A DNA stretch of 64,000 nt, from assembly GCF_002260845.1 (NCBI RefSeq), contig NZ_BEDT01000003.1, forward strand, positions 1 through 64,000, read 5' to 3'. The notes under the pieces are model-generated. The model was not told the DNA's origin. It did not search any database and saw only the letters and a program-made list of their open reading frames with translations. Each line of letters starts with the position of its first letter. Position 1 is the first letter of the stretch. The stretch is from Pseudolactococcus reticulitermitis (GTDB taxonomy: Bacteria > Bacillota > Bacilli > Lactobacillales > Streptococcaceae). Shown in pieces: positions 48,802 through 56,168 of this stretch. The position numbers and the translations under genes were made by a program.

Positions 48802-51800
48802 TTAGTTTCCTGCTCGTTTCGCCGCACGCTCTGCACGTTTGGCAGCACGGCGCGCCTCAGCGTCAGGGTCTTTTTCACGTTTAGGATGTTCTATCTTAGT
48901 AGCGGCTGTGACAGAAACTATTTCTTCACCCTTAGCCTTGGCTTCCTTGGCTAGGAATTTATCCAAGTCACCAGACAGCCGAGCATAACGGACAAATTTC
49001 CGTCGCGCATCAGCGGTCGTCTTATCAAACAAAGCTTGCGCAGCTTCTGGCTTAATCCTTTGCAGACTGGCAAATCGGACTTGTTGGGTCATGAACGCAG
49101 TCATTTTATCAAAATCTGGTTTCTTGAAGTCAAGCGTCAGGGGATTTTTACCCATATCTTCCAAGTTTGGATTATAGCGATAAAGTTGCCAGTAGCCTGA
49201 CTCAACAGCCTCTTTTGCCTCACGAATGGTTTGTGACATGCCACCACGTAAGCCGTGTGAGATACAAGGCGTATAAGCGATAATAATGGACGGGCCATTA
49301 TGGCGTTCTGCTTCTTCAAATGCCTTAATCGTTTGCATTTTATTGGCACCTGAGGCGATTTGGGCGACATAGACATTACCATAGGTCATGGCCATGAAAC
49401 CTAAGTCTTTCTTAGCTGCGGCTTTTCCTGCTGCTGAGAATTTCTCAATCGCAGAACGTGGTGTGCCTTTAGAGACTTGCCCACCCGTATTGGCATAGAC
49501 TTCATTATCCATGACGAGCATATTGACATCTGCACCAGAGGCAATGACATGGTCAATCCCGCCAAAACCGATGTCGTAAGCCCAACCGTCGCCCCCAATC
49601 ATCCATTGGGTCGGTTTAACAAATTGATCTTGACGTGCTCGAATACTGTCAAAGGCTGTTCCTAATTCTGCCAGCGCACTCTTGAGTTTTTCAGCACGTT
49701 GGCGTGTACCGTCTGAGTCGTCTTTATGGTCAATCCAGTCTTGCATCAGGGCTGCTGTTTCATCTGATACAGTCACTTCATGAAGCAGAGCTGTCATATC
49801 CTTGGCTAACTTCGTGCGGCGCGCTTGCGACGCTAACCACATGCCATAGCCAAATTCCGCATTGTCCTCCAAGAGGGAATTAGACCAGGCAGGGCCTTGA
49901 CCGGCAGCGTTTGTCGTGTAAGGGCTGACAGGTGCCGCGCCGCCCCAGATAGAGGAGCAACCCGTGGCATTGGCAATCATCATGCGGTCGCCGAACATTT
50001 GTGTGAGGAGCTTCACGTAAGGCGTTTCGCCACAGCCGGCACAAGCGCCAGAGAATTCAAGCAAGGGCGTATTGAACTGGGTGCCAATAACTGTGTTGGC
50101 TTTAGCTGGATTAGCTTTAGTTTTCAGGGTCATCGAGAAAGCCCAGTTCGCCGCCTCAGCGCGTACTTCTTCATAAGGTTTCATTTCAAGCGCTTTGCCC
50201 TTGGCTGGACATGCCTCGACACAAAGCCCACATCCCGTACAGTCCTCGACAGAGACCTGAATGCGGTACATGAGCCCATCTGCGCCACGGTAATCCTTGA
50301 CCAGATAACCTTCTGGCGCCTCATTAAGCTCATCTTCATCCAGTAAGAAAGGACGAATCGCCGCGTGTGGGCAGACAAAACTACACTCGTTACACATGGT
50401 ACATTTGTCAACATCCCAGACGGGCACTTCCAAGGCAACACCACGTTTTTCAAAAGCGGTTGTGCCAAGTGGCATCCGACCGTCGGTCATGTCGTTGTCA
50501 ACCAAATCGCCAACTGACAGATTATCGCCTTCTTGCGCGTTGACATTATTGACGATTTGGAAGACATATTTCTTCACTTTTTCACCGCCAACTTCAATGG
50601 CTTGTGGCGCTTGAGCATTTGCCCAATCCGCTGGAATCGTCACTTTGTGCAAACCGTCCACAGCCAAATCCATGGCTTGCCAGTTTTGCTCAACAATCTT
50701 CATCGATTTACGGGCATAACTGTCATGGGCATCTTGTTTGAGAATGCTAAAGACGTCATCAAAGGGCATAATTTGTGATAATTTGAAGAACCCAACTTGC
50801 ATGGCAGTGTTAATCCGTCGACCAAGGCCAGCTTTCCCCGCAATTTCAACGGCATTCATGGTATAAAACTGAATGTCATTTTCAGCGAGATAACGTTTCA
50901 TCCGACTTGGCAAATGATGATTGAGCTGCTCATCCGTCCAGACCGTATTGAGCAGGAAAGTACCGCCTTTTTTGAGCCCTTTCAGGACATCATACTGGTG
51001 GACATAGCTGGCTGTTGATAGACTGACAAAATCAGCGTGTTGAATCATATAAGTCGATTTAATTGGCGTATCGCCAAAACGCAAGTGACTAACTGTCAAG
51101 CCACCAGATTTTTTAGAGTCATAGGCAAAAGCCCCTTGGACGTATTTATCCGTGTGGTTACCGATAATTTTAATGGCAGATTTATTGGCACCAACAGTGC
51201 CATCAGAGCCAAAGCCCCAGAACTTCGCCTGAAAGGTTGAACTTGGTGTCAAATCAAGCGAAGATCCTAAGTCGAGCGACAAATTCGTCACATCATCCGT
51301 GATACCGATTGTGAAGCGTTTTTTAGGCGCGTCTTTAACTAATTCATCAAAAACAGCAACGATTTGGCTTGGCGTCGTATCTTTCGAGCCAATCCCATAA
51401 CGCCCACCAATTACTTTGATGTTGGTTGCTTGATCAAATAAAACAGACTTAACATCCAGATAAAGTGGCTCACCATCAGCACCTGGCTCCTTAGTTCTAT
51501 CCAAGACAGCGATTTTTGTCACAGTTTTAGGCAGTTTTTCAAGGAAATTTTCTGCTGGAAATGGCCGATATAGATGCACATTTAAGAAACCCGTCTTGCG
51601 ACCTTGTGCATTGAGATAAGCCACAGTCTGCTCAATCGTTTCGCCGACAGAGCCAATTGACACAATCACTTCCGTCGCGTCTTCTGCCCCGTAGTAGTTA
51701 ATTAAATCGTAATCTGTGCCACGCAAAGCATTAATCTTGCCCATGTATTTTTGGACAATCGCAGGCACCTGATCATAGTGACGATTGGTCGTTTCACGCT

Positions 51801-52473
51801 GTTGGAAATGAATGTCAGCATTCTGGTTGGTGCCCGAAACTGTCGGGTGATCAGGATTCATGGCTCTATCACGAAATGCTTGGAGCTTTTCTTGATTGAT
51901 CAGTTGACCCAGATCCGCATAGTCCAAGACCTCAATTTTTTGGAGTTCATGGGAGGTTCTGAACCCATCAAAAAAGTTCATAAACGGCACAGATGCCTCA
52001 ATCGTCGCTAAATGTGCCACAGCTGACAAATCCATGACTTCCTGAACAGAAGATTCTGCCAACATGACATAGCCCGTTGCACGCGCACTCATGACATCAG
52101 ACTGATCGCCAAAAATATTAAGAGCATTGGTCGATACCGCACGCGCCGCGACATGAATCACACTAGGGAGCAGTTCCCCCGCGATTTTATACATGTTTGG
52201 CAGCATGAGCAATAAGCCTTGCGACGCTGTATAGGTCGTCGCAAGCGCCCCTGCTTTGAGGGCGCCATGAATCGCACCCGCAGCGCCCGCCTCAGACTGC
52301 ATCTCACTGATTGAGACCGTATCGCCCCAAATATTTTTCCGCCCCGCAGCTTGCCACTCGTCAGTGTACTCTGCCATGGGACTAGATGGTGTAATCGGAT
52401 AGATAGATGCCACTTCCGTGAAGGCATAAGCGACATGAGCCGCTGCCATATTCCCGTCCATTGTTTTACGCAT
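48802..52473 (-). CDS. nifJ: Pyruvate:ferredoxin (flavodoxin) oxidoreductase
   Basis: 1223 aa from MRKTMDGNMAAAHVAYAFTE, preceded by AGAAAGAGG. This single-chain enzyme converts pyruvate to acetyl-CoA, CO2 and reduced ferredoxin or flavodoxin. Regions: N-terminal YPITPSSPMAEYTDEW, the CoA domain, a two-cluster ferredoxin-like domain (CTMCNECSFVCPHAAI and CTGCGLCVEACPAKGKA), and the C-terminal TPP domain with GACAGCGETPYVKLL and GGDGWAYDIGFGGIDH. A basic, Ala/Arg/Lys-rich tail (RRAAKRAERAAKRAGN) extends beyond the family core. The frame is open 26 codons upstream, through a family I repeat, and this part is not included. Confidence 0.96.
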   Translation of the reverse strand: MRKTMDGNMAAAHVAYAFTEVASIYPITPSSPMAEYTDEWQAAGRKNIWGDTVSISEMQSEAGAAGAIHGALKAGALATTYTASQGLLLMLPNMYKIAGELLPSVIHVAARAVSTNALNIFGDQSDVMSARATGYVMLAESSVQEVMDLSAVAHLATIEASVPFMNFFDGFRTSHELQKIEVLDYADLGQLINQEKLQAFRDRAMNPDHPTVSGTNQNADIHFQQRETTNRHYDQVPAIVQKYMGKINALRGTDYDLINYYGAEDATEVIVSIGSVGETIEQTVAYLNAQGRKTGFLNVHLYRPFPAENFLEKLPKTVTKIAVLDRTKEPGADGEPLYLDVKSVLFDQATNIKVIGGRYGIGSKDTTPSQIVAVFDELVKDAPKKRFTIGITDDVTNLSLDLGSSLDLTPSSTFQAKFWGFGSDGTVGANKSAIKIIGNHTDKYVQGAFAYDSKKSGGLTVSHLRFGDTPIKSTYMIQHADFVSLSTASYVHQYDVLKGLKKGGTFLLNTVWTDEQLNHHLPSRMKRYLAENDIQFYTMNAVEIAGKAGLGRRINTAMQVGFFKLSQIMPFDDVFSILKQDAHDSYARKSMKIVEQNWQAMDLAVDGLHKVTIPADWANAQAPQAIEVGGEKVKKYVFQIVNNVNAQEGDNLSVGDLVDNDMTDGRMPLGTTAFEKRGVALEVPVWDVDKCTMCNECSFVCPHAAIRPFLLDEDELNEAPEGYLVKDYRGADGLMYRIQVSVEDCTGCGLCVEACPAKGKALEMKPYEEVRAEAANWAFSMTLKTKANPAKANTVIGTQFNTPLLEFSGACAGCGETPYVKLLTQMFGDRMMIANATGCSSIWGGAAPVSPYTTNAAGQGPAWSNSLLEDNAEFGYGMWLASQARRTKLAKDMTALLHEVTVSDETAALMQDWIDHKDDSDGTRQRAEKLKSALAELGTAFDSIRARQDQFVKPTQWMIGGDGWAYDIGFGGIDHVIASGADVNMLVMDNEVYANTGGQVSKGTPRSAIEKFSAAGKAAAKKDLGFMAMTYGNVYVAQIASGANKMQTIKAFEEAERHNGPSIIIAYTPCISHGLRGGMSQTIREAKEAVESGYWQLYRYNPNLEDMGKNPLTLDFKKPDFDKMTAFMTQQVRFASLQRIKPEAAQALFDKTTADARRKFVRYARLSGDLDKFLAKEAKAKGEEIVSVTAATKIEHPKREKDPDAEARRAAKRAERAAKRAGN

Positions 52474-52480
52474 GTTTACC

Positions 52481-52586
52481 TCTTTCTGTGATTTCATTTC
52501 TTGAAATCTTGAAACTTGACCTCCGCTAACGCTCCGCCCAAGCAGGGTCATTCACGAACTTTGTCCGCTCAAAGTCTTTCTGTGAT
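52481..52586 (-). repeat. Dispersed structured repeat family I, copy 3 (nifJ leader)
   Basis: Block order as in copies 1 and 2 with hairpin GATTTC/GAAATC. Flanked by a perfect 12-bp direct repeat, ATCACAGAAAGA on the minus strand (52481-52492 and 52575-52586); the inner one is part of the nifJ ribosome site. Confidence 0.8.
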
Positions 52587-52766
52587 GTTAAAATCAGGTC
52601 TATGAGTATGCTTACTTTGACTAAGTTATACTGTTCTATTCTAACATTTTTTTAAAGATTTTTCAGAAAATTACACATTTTTTCATTGATTTTTACAGGA
52701 AAATGCTGTCGAAAATAACTTATAACTTTTGAAAGGCTCTTGAACTGGTATTTAAAATGTATTGAC

Positions 52767-52795
52767 AAAAAAATAGCTTTCTAAATGAAAGCCAT
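52767..52795 (-). terminator. Terminator after the glycosyltransferase operon
   Basis: Stem GGCTTTC/GAAAGCT with five-base loop and seven T residues on the minus strand. The 140 bp between it and the glycosyltransferase stop, and the rest of 52587-52766, have no convincing gene; an extended -10 (TGTTAGAAT on the minus strand, 52638-52646) may serve nifJ. Confidence 0.78.
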
Positions 52796-52933
52796 CAGAT
52801 ATACTTTTCATATTACCGCTTGATTATCCAGAAACAGATGATGTGTATAAGATTTCCACCACACCAAATTTTTATCGCCTAACATCTTTAAAATATAAAT
52901 CATCATGCTCTGCGTGAACTTTTTTATTTCCAT

Positions 52934-53749
52934 TTAGTTTTGTATAGGATGCCATAATTCCCAAATATTTAATAAATTTTCATCTTTTATATCAGAGATG
53001 ATTTGTTCGGCAATCTGATAATTGCCGTTCATACTATTCAATTCAGCCAAAGCAAGTTTCAATGATTGGGTATCACATAAGTTGTTTTCGTACGCATCTT
53101 GTTTATTTAGAACTAAATATCGTCCCAAAGTTGTTTTCATTGCTCGCTTAATATCCAACTGAATTTTCCCAATCTCTGCAAGCGCACTATTAAACATTAG
53201 ACTTGAGTTCTCAGGATACATTGTCAAAGCAAATTCTGCTACCTTTTTAGCAGCTTCAAACTCATTTTTCGTATAAAGTAGAGTTATATATCGTTCAAAT
53301 AGATTTGAAGTGTATGGCGATATTAATATGGCATCTTTTTCTATCAGCACCTCTTGATTTTTAAATAAATATTTGATTAAGAGCGGTTCGTATTTTGACT
53401 CTTGAATTAATGCTTGTATAGCATATGGTGATAGATGAGCAAACCATCTTGGATTACTTGAGTCAAGTTCAATCATTTTCATTAGTAAACGATAGTATCG
53501 TTCATTTTTTGAAAATTTCGCTACCTCGTCTTGTGAACTTCCTACATTTTCTATCACAATTTTAGTTAATATACCAAATACAGGTTCATCAGTTTTAATA
53601 TCTCTTAATTCTTCATGAACTAACCCATAAAAATTTGAGTTAGCCTTATTATAAAGCCTAGCTGGTACACTGATATGAGCAGAATTTTGATTATGCTGTT
53701 CAAAATTTATAGAAAAAGGTTCACTTATCGTATTCTCTAAGAGTGTCAC
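52934..53749 (-). pseudogene. SunS-like glycosyltransferase, C-terminal part after an in-frame TGA
   Basis: Same reading frame as 53753-54154; only TGA and one leucine codon lie between that frame's end and a GTG that opens this one. It carries the family's GLVHEEL motif (compare KVHEEP in SunS), an acidic linker and a TPR-like helical tail (NERYYRLLMKMIELDSSNPRWFAHLSPYAIQAL and onward). In SunS the HEE region lies in the glycosyltransferase active site. There is no good ribosome site at the GTG, so expression as a separate protein is doubtful. Confidence 0.72.
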
Positions 53750-53752
53750 TAA

Positions 53753-54154
53753 TCATCTCAAATCCAAATCTTTTGTGCCTAATAATTCATCCGAATCCAT
53801 GATTAAAAGCCAATCTGAATTAGCAAACTTGGCTGCTTGATTACGCATATAACCATAATCTTCAACCCAAGGTATACTATGAAGCGCTACATCATCAATA
53901 GTTTGTAAGACTTGAACCGTATTATCTGTCGAGCCGGTGTCCACAACATGATAAGCATCAAGTTCCAAAAGCTTTAACCGTTCCAGCACCTCAGTAATAC
54001 CAGATTCTTGATTTCTAACCAGCATAACCAACGATATTTTTAATTTTTGGCTTGCTTGTATGATTTCTGATAAAAAATGAGGATTTTGAATTTTTTCCTG
54101 AATACTCTTTTTCAATGCTAAATCTTTTAATAGTTTAAGTTCAATCACAGTCAT
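53753..54154 (-). CDS. SunS-like peptide glycosyltransferase, N-terminal part
   Basis: 133 codons of a GT2-fold (GT-A) glycosyltransferase: SLVMLVRNQESGITEVLERL, DTGSTDNTVQVL, YGYMRNQAAKFANSDWLLIMDSDE, with DSDE in the position of the DxD metal motif. It resembles, from memory, SunS and ThuS, which attach a sugar to cysteine or serine of glycocin peptides. The frame ends at TGA after KDLDLR and continues in frame at 52934-53749. Full length would be about 406 residues, near SunS (about 420). Its ATG overlaps the stop of the 86-aa gene (ATGA), showing translational coupling. Confidence 0.75.
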   Translation of the reverse strand: MTVIELKLLKDLALKKSIQEKIQNPHFLSEIIQASQKLKISLVMLVRNQESGITEVLERLKLLELDAYHVVDTGSTDNTVQVLQTIDDVALHSIPWVEDYGYMRNQAAKFANSDWLLIMDSDELLGTKDLDLR

Positions 54155-54411
54155 TCAGACATCACCTCATAACGCTTCATAAACTCCTTTTCTTTAATCA
54201 CACGATAGGAATCGTCTTTTACAAGATAATCCCCAATGTAACCAATGACAAGACCATATGCCATCCAACTACCGACTGCTTGTATATAAGTCTTTTTAGC
54301 TTGCCATTGAAATTGACCACTTTCAAATAGTTGACGCACCCATTCTTCTTTTGGCTCATCATGAGAAATTTTCCAAATCTCAACGACACTCTGACCATAT
54401 TTTGCTTTCAT
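54151..54411 (-). CDS. 86-aa protein of the bacteriocin operon, unknown
   Basis: Starts MKAKYGQSVVEIWKISHDEP; AGGAGGTAAAA precedes the ATG closely. The N-terminal half is charged; the C-terminal half has WMAYGLVIGYIGDYLVKDDS with a GDYxVxD loop like those of some phage-borne small proteins, but I cannot name a family. It is coupled to the glycosyltransferase by a 4-base overlap and follows the membrane-protein gene. A role in modification, such as substrate presentation, is only a guess. Confidence 0.7.
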   Translation of the reverse strand: MKAKYGQSVVEIWKISHDEPKEEWVRQLFESGQFQWQAKKTYIQAVGSWMAYGLVIGYIGDYLVKDDSYRVIKEKEFMKRYEVMSE

Positions 54412-54437
54412 TTTTACCTCCTATTTCTAGCAATACC

Positions 54438-54665
54438 TTATTTTGCGACAATTATGATGAGAATAGGCACTACTAAAACAAAAACACCTGATAACAATAG
54501 CAGCCAACCCAATTTTTTATTAACGAAACCATAATAAGGCATCCCCATCCGTTTATCCATGTCTGTTTTTTCCACAGTGTCCTTACTCAAAATCATATAA
54601 AGCCCACCCAAAATTAGACAACACTCTAATACTGCACCGGCAATCGCTATACCTATATTTTCCAT
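54438..54665 (-). CDS. Small two-helix membrane protein, probable immunity protein
   Basis: 75 aa from MENIGIAIAGAV with AAGAG five bases before the ATG (an in-frame GTG two codons upstream is the alternative). Helix 1 is GIAIAGAVLECCLILGGLYMIL, helix 2 is LGWLLLLSGVFVLVVPILIIIV, with a charged loop between. Its place directly after a double-glycine peptide gene is the usual place of a bacteriocin immunity gene. No sequence family is recognised. Confidence 0.65.
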   Translation of the reverse strand: MENIGIAIAGAVLECCLILGGLYMILSKDTVEKTDMDKRMGMPYYGFVNKKLGWLLLLSGVFVLVVPILIIIVAK

Positions 54666-54736
54666 AATCACTCTTTTCTATATTAAACACCAAAAGCTCA
54701 CTTTAATTGGCGAGCCCTTAGCTTTAGTTTTTGTTA

Positions 54737-54928
54737 TTATTTAAAATAAGTGGCTTGTGTTCTAGGTGCGCTTGCAAGCTCCCAAATACCCGCAGTTGCG
54801 CACCAAATATAAGCGATACCGCCAAATACACCTGCTACAACGCCGCCACCTGAAATTTCTGACATTTCTTCATTAGTTAACTCTTTGTATTGTTCTGAGA
54901 ACATTTTATTTAAATTTAATTGTGTCAT
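54737..54928 (-). CDS. Double-glycine bacteriocin precursor with one cysteine
   Basis: 63 aa. The leader (1-28) has the usual hydrophobic/acidic pattern and ends EEMSEISGG, the signal for a C39-peptidase ABC exporter. The mature part (29-63) would be 35 residues with GVVAGVFGGIAYIWC at its start (Cys43 is the only cysteine) and RTQATYFK at its end. One cysteine cannot form an internal disulfide. Given the SunS-like gene two genes downstream, a glycosylated cysteine is possible; the alternative is a plain class II peptide with GxxxG helix motifs. AGTAGGAA precedes the ATG. Its promoter, about 220 bp upstream, has four operator repeats. Confidence 0.78.
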   Translation of the reverse strand: MTQLNLNKMFSEQYKELTNEEMSEISGGGVVAGVFGGIAYIWCATAGIWELASAPRTQATYFK

Positions 54929-55140
54929 TGTATTTCCTACTTTCTGTTTTTTTAAATAAAGTGGTCTCGCAACTTCTCAACTTGCGGTATCAAGGCTACT
55001 TTCATTACTTTTCGCGTTGGGTGAATGACTTAACCCAATTTTAAATTTGAATAGCTGATTTTTCCTGTTCAATAACTTCAGAATAAGTTGTTTCTCAACT
55101 TTAGCATCACATCGTAAATCAATCTTTTGTTGACATCCTT

Positions 55141-55249
55141 AGTATATCGCAAATTCACCGCTTAAAAATCAAAATGTCATAAACGACCTAAAATATGCCA
55201 AATACGACCACGTTATGTCATGAACGACATTTTTATGCCATGAATGACC
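55141..55249 (-). promoter_or_regulatory. Quorum-sensing promoter A with four operator repeats
   Basis: Minus strand TTGATT, exactly 20 bp, TATACT (55141-55172). One base upstream begins an array on the plus strand: ATGTCATAAACGACC (55174), ATGCCAAATACGACC (55195), ATGTCATGAACGACA (55215), ATGCCATGAATGACC (55235), with spacings of 21, 20 and 20. The 210-nt leader between promoter and ATG contains hairpins TTGGGT/ACCCAA and CGCAA/TTGCG. Confidence 0.85.
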
Positions 55250-55372
55250 TCAATTTTAAACTCAAACAAGAAGTTGAGACTGTCAAAAAAAACAAAATAT
55301 GACCTCATTTAGTCTGCTCTAGCTCACACTAGACACAATTAACCAAATATCGTTAATTGATCTATTTGACAT

Positions 55373-55403
55373 AAAAAGTCAGATTCCAAAGCGAAATCTG
55401 ACT
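55373..55403 (-). terminator. Terminator of the exporter-kinase-regulator operon
   Basis: Stem AGTCAGATT/AATCTGACT with T-run (TTTTTATG) on the minus strand, 40 bases after the regulator stop. Confidence 0.88.
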
Positions 55404-55439
55404 CATTTTTAGTTAAATTCTAATAATACAGCCCAACAT

Positions 55440-56168
55440 CTATTTAAAATGCCTCAAATTCCTAGCACCAGTACGTGAAACTGGCAAATCCGTATCATCA
55501 TCTAGGATAACCAGTTTTTCTTTTCTAAGATAGCGTTTAATCCGATCCTTGTTGACTAAATAGGAACGGTGAATCCGTATCATCTTATCAGACAGTCCAT
55601 CAATATCATCCATCGTGCCATAAAAAGTTAAGGCTTCTCCCGCCATTTGCAAGATAAGCTTGTGGGGTTGCCCAGTTGTTTCAAAGTAATAAATATCCGA
55701 ATACAACGCTTCAATTTGCTTGCCTGTCCGGGTTTGATATGAAAAAATTTGCCCCAGAGGTTTAATTCGATTCATAGCAAAATAGTGGTCAATATTATCA
55801 AAAAGTCTTTGATGAAACACGTTTTGTGGCAAAATCTTGTCAATAAAATCATAAGCGTTTACCTTGTATTCATAAGTAATCGGCGCAAACTCACTGTGTG
55901 TTGTCACAAAGGAAATTTGTCCAATCGGATCCATCTTCCGAATTTTTTCAGCCGTTTCAAGTCCAGCATTTCGGTTGTTACTAATCGCAATATCTAGAAA
56001 ATAGAGATTGTTTTGGGGGCAACCCTCTAGTGCGACTAACAAATCACGTGATCTACCACAAGCGACAACACCTGAATTCGGATACTTTTTTTCTTTTAAA
56101 TAGTCTGCAATCAGATTTTCCAGATAAAACTGTTGGATTTGTTCATCTTCTAAAATAAATACCTTCAT
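55440..56168 (-). CDS. LytTR-family response regulator
   Basis: 242 aa. The receiver domain has acidic pair ILEDEQ at 6-9, phospho-acceptor Asp59 in LYFLDI and the KxP-like region KILP. The C-terminal LytTR domain (about 140-242, with IYYFETTGQPHKLIL, MIRIHRSYLVN and DDTDLPVSRTGARNL) binds direct repeats in DNA, as in ComE, BlpR and AgrA. The operators at 55.2, 61.4, 62.9 and 63.9 kb are its likely targets. It begins right after the kinase gene. Confidence 0.93.
   Translation of the reverse strand: MKVFILEDEQIQQFYLENLIADYLKEKKYPNSGVVACGRSRDLLVALEGCPQNNLYFLDIAISNNRNAGLETAEKIRKMDPIGQISFVTTHSEFAPITYEYKVNAYDFIDKILPQNVFHQRLFDNIDHYFAMNRIKPLGQIFSYQTRTGKQIEALYSDIYYFETTGQPHKLILQMAGEALTFYGTMDDIDGLSDKMIRIHRSYLVNKDRIKRYLRKEKLVILDDDTDLPVSRTGARNLRHFK

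Noticed and set aside
53753-53755. Selenocysteine or UGA recoding in the glycosyltransferase
   Set aside because: No SECIS-like hairpin or selenium genes are visible and low-GC cocci do not normally use it; nonsense mutation is simpler.
54151-54411. Prophage remnant
   Set aside because: The 86-aa protein has a loop like some phage proteins, but no integrase, structural or lysis genes are nearby and it is coupled to the glycosyltransferase.
54737-54928. Lantibiotic precursor
   Set aside because: No LanB, LanC or LanM gene is present and the core has a single Cys, so lanthionine rings are unlikely.
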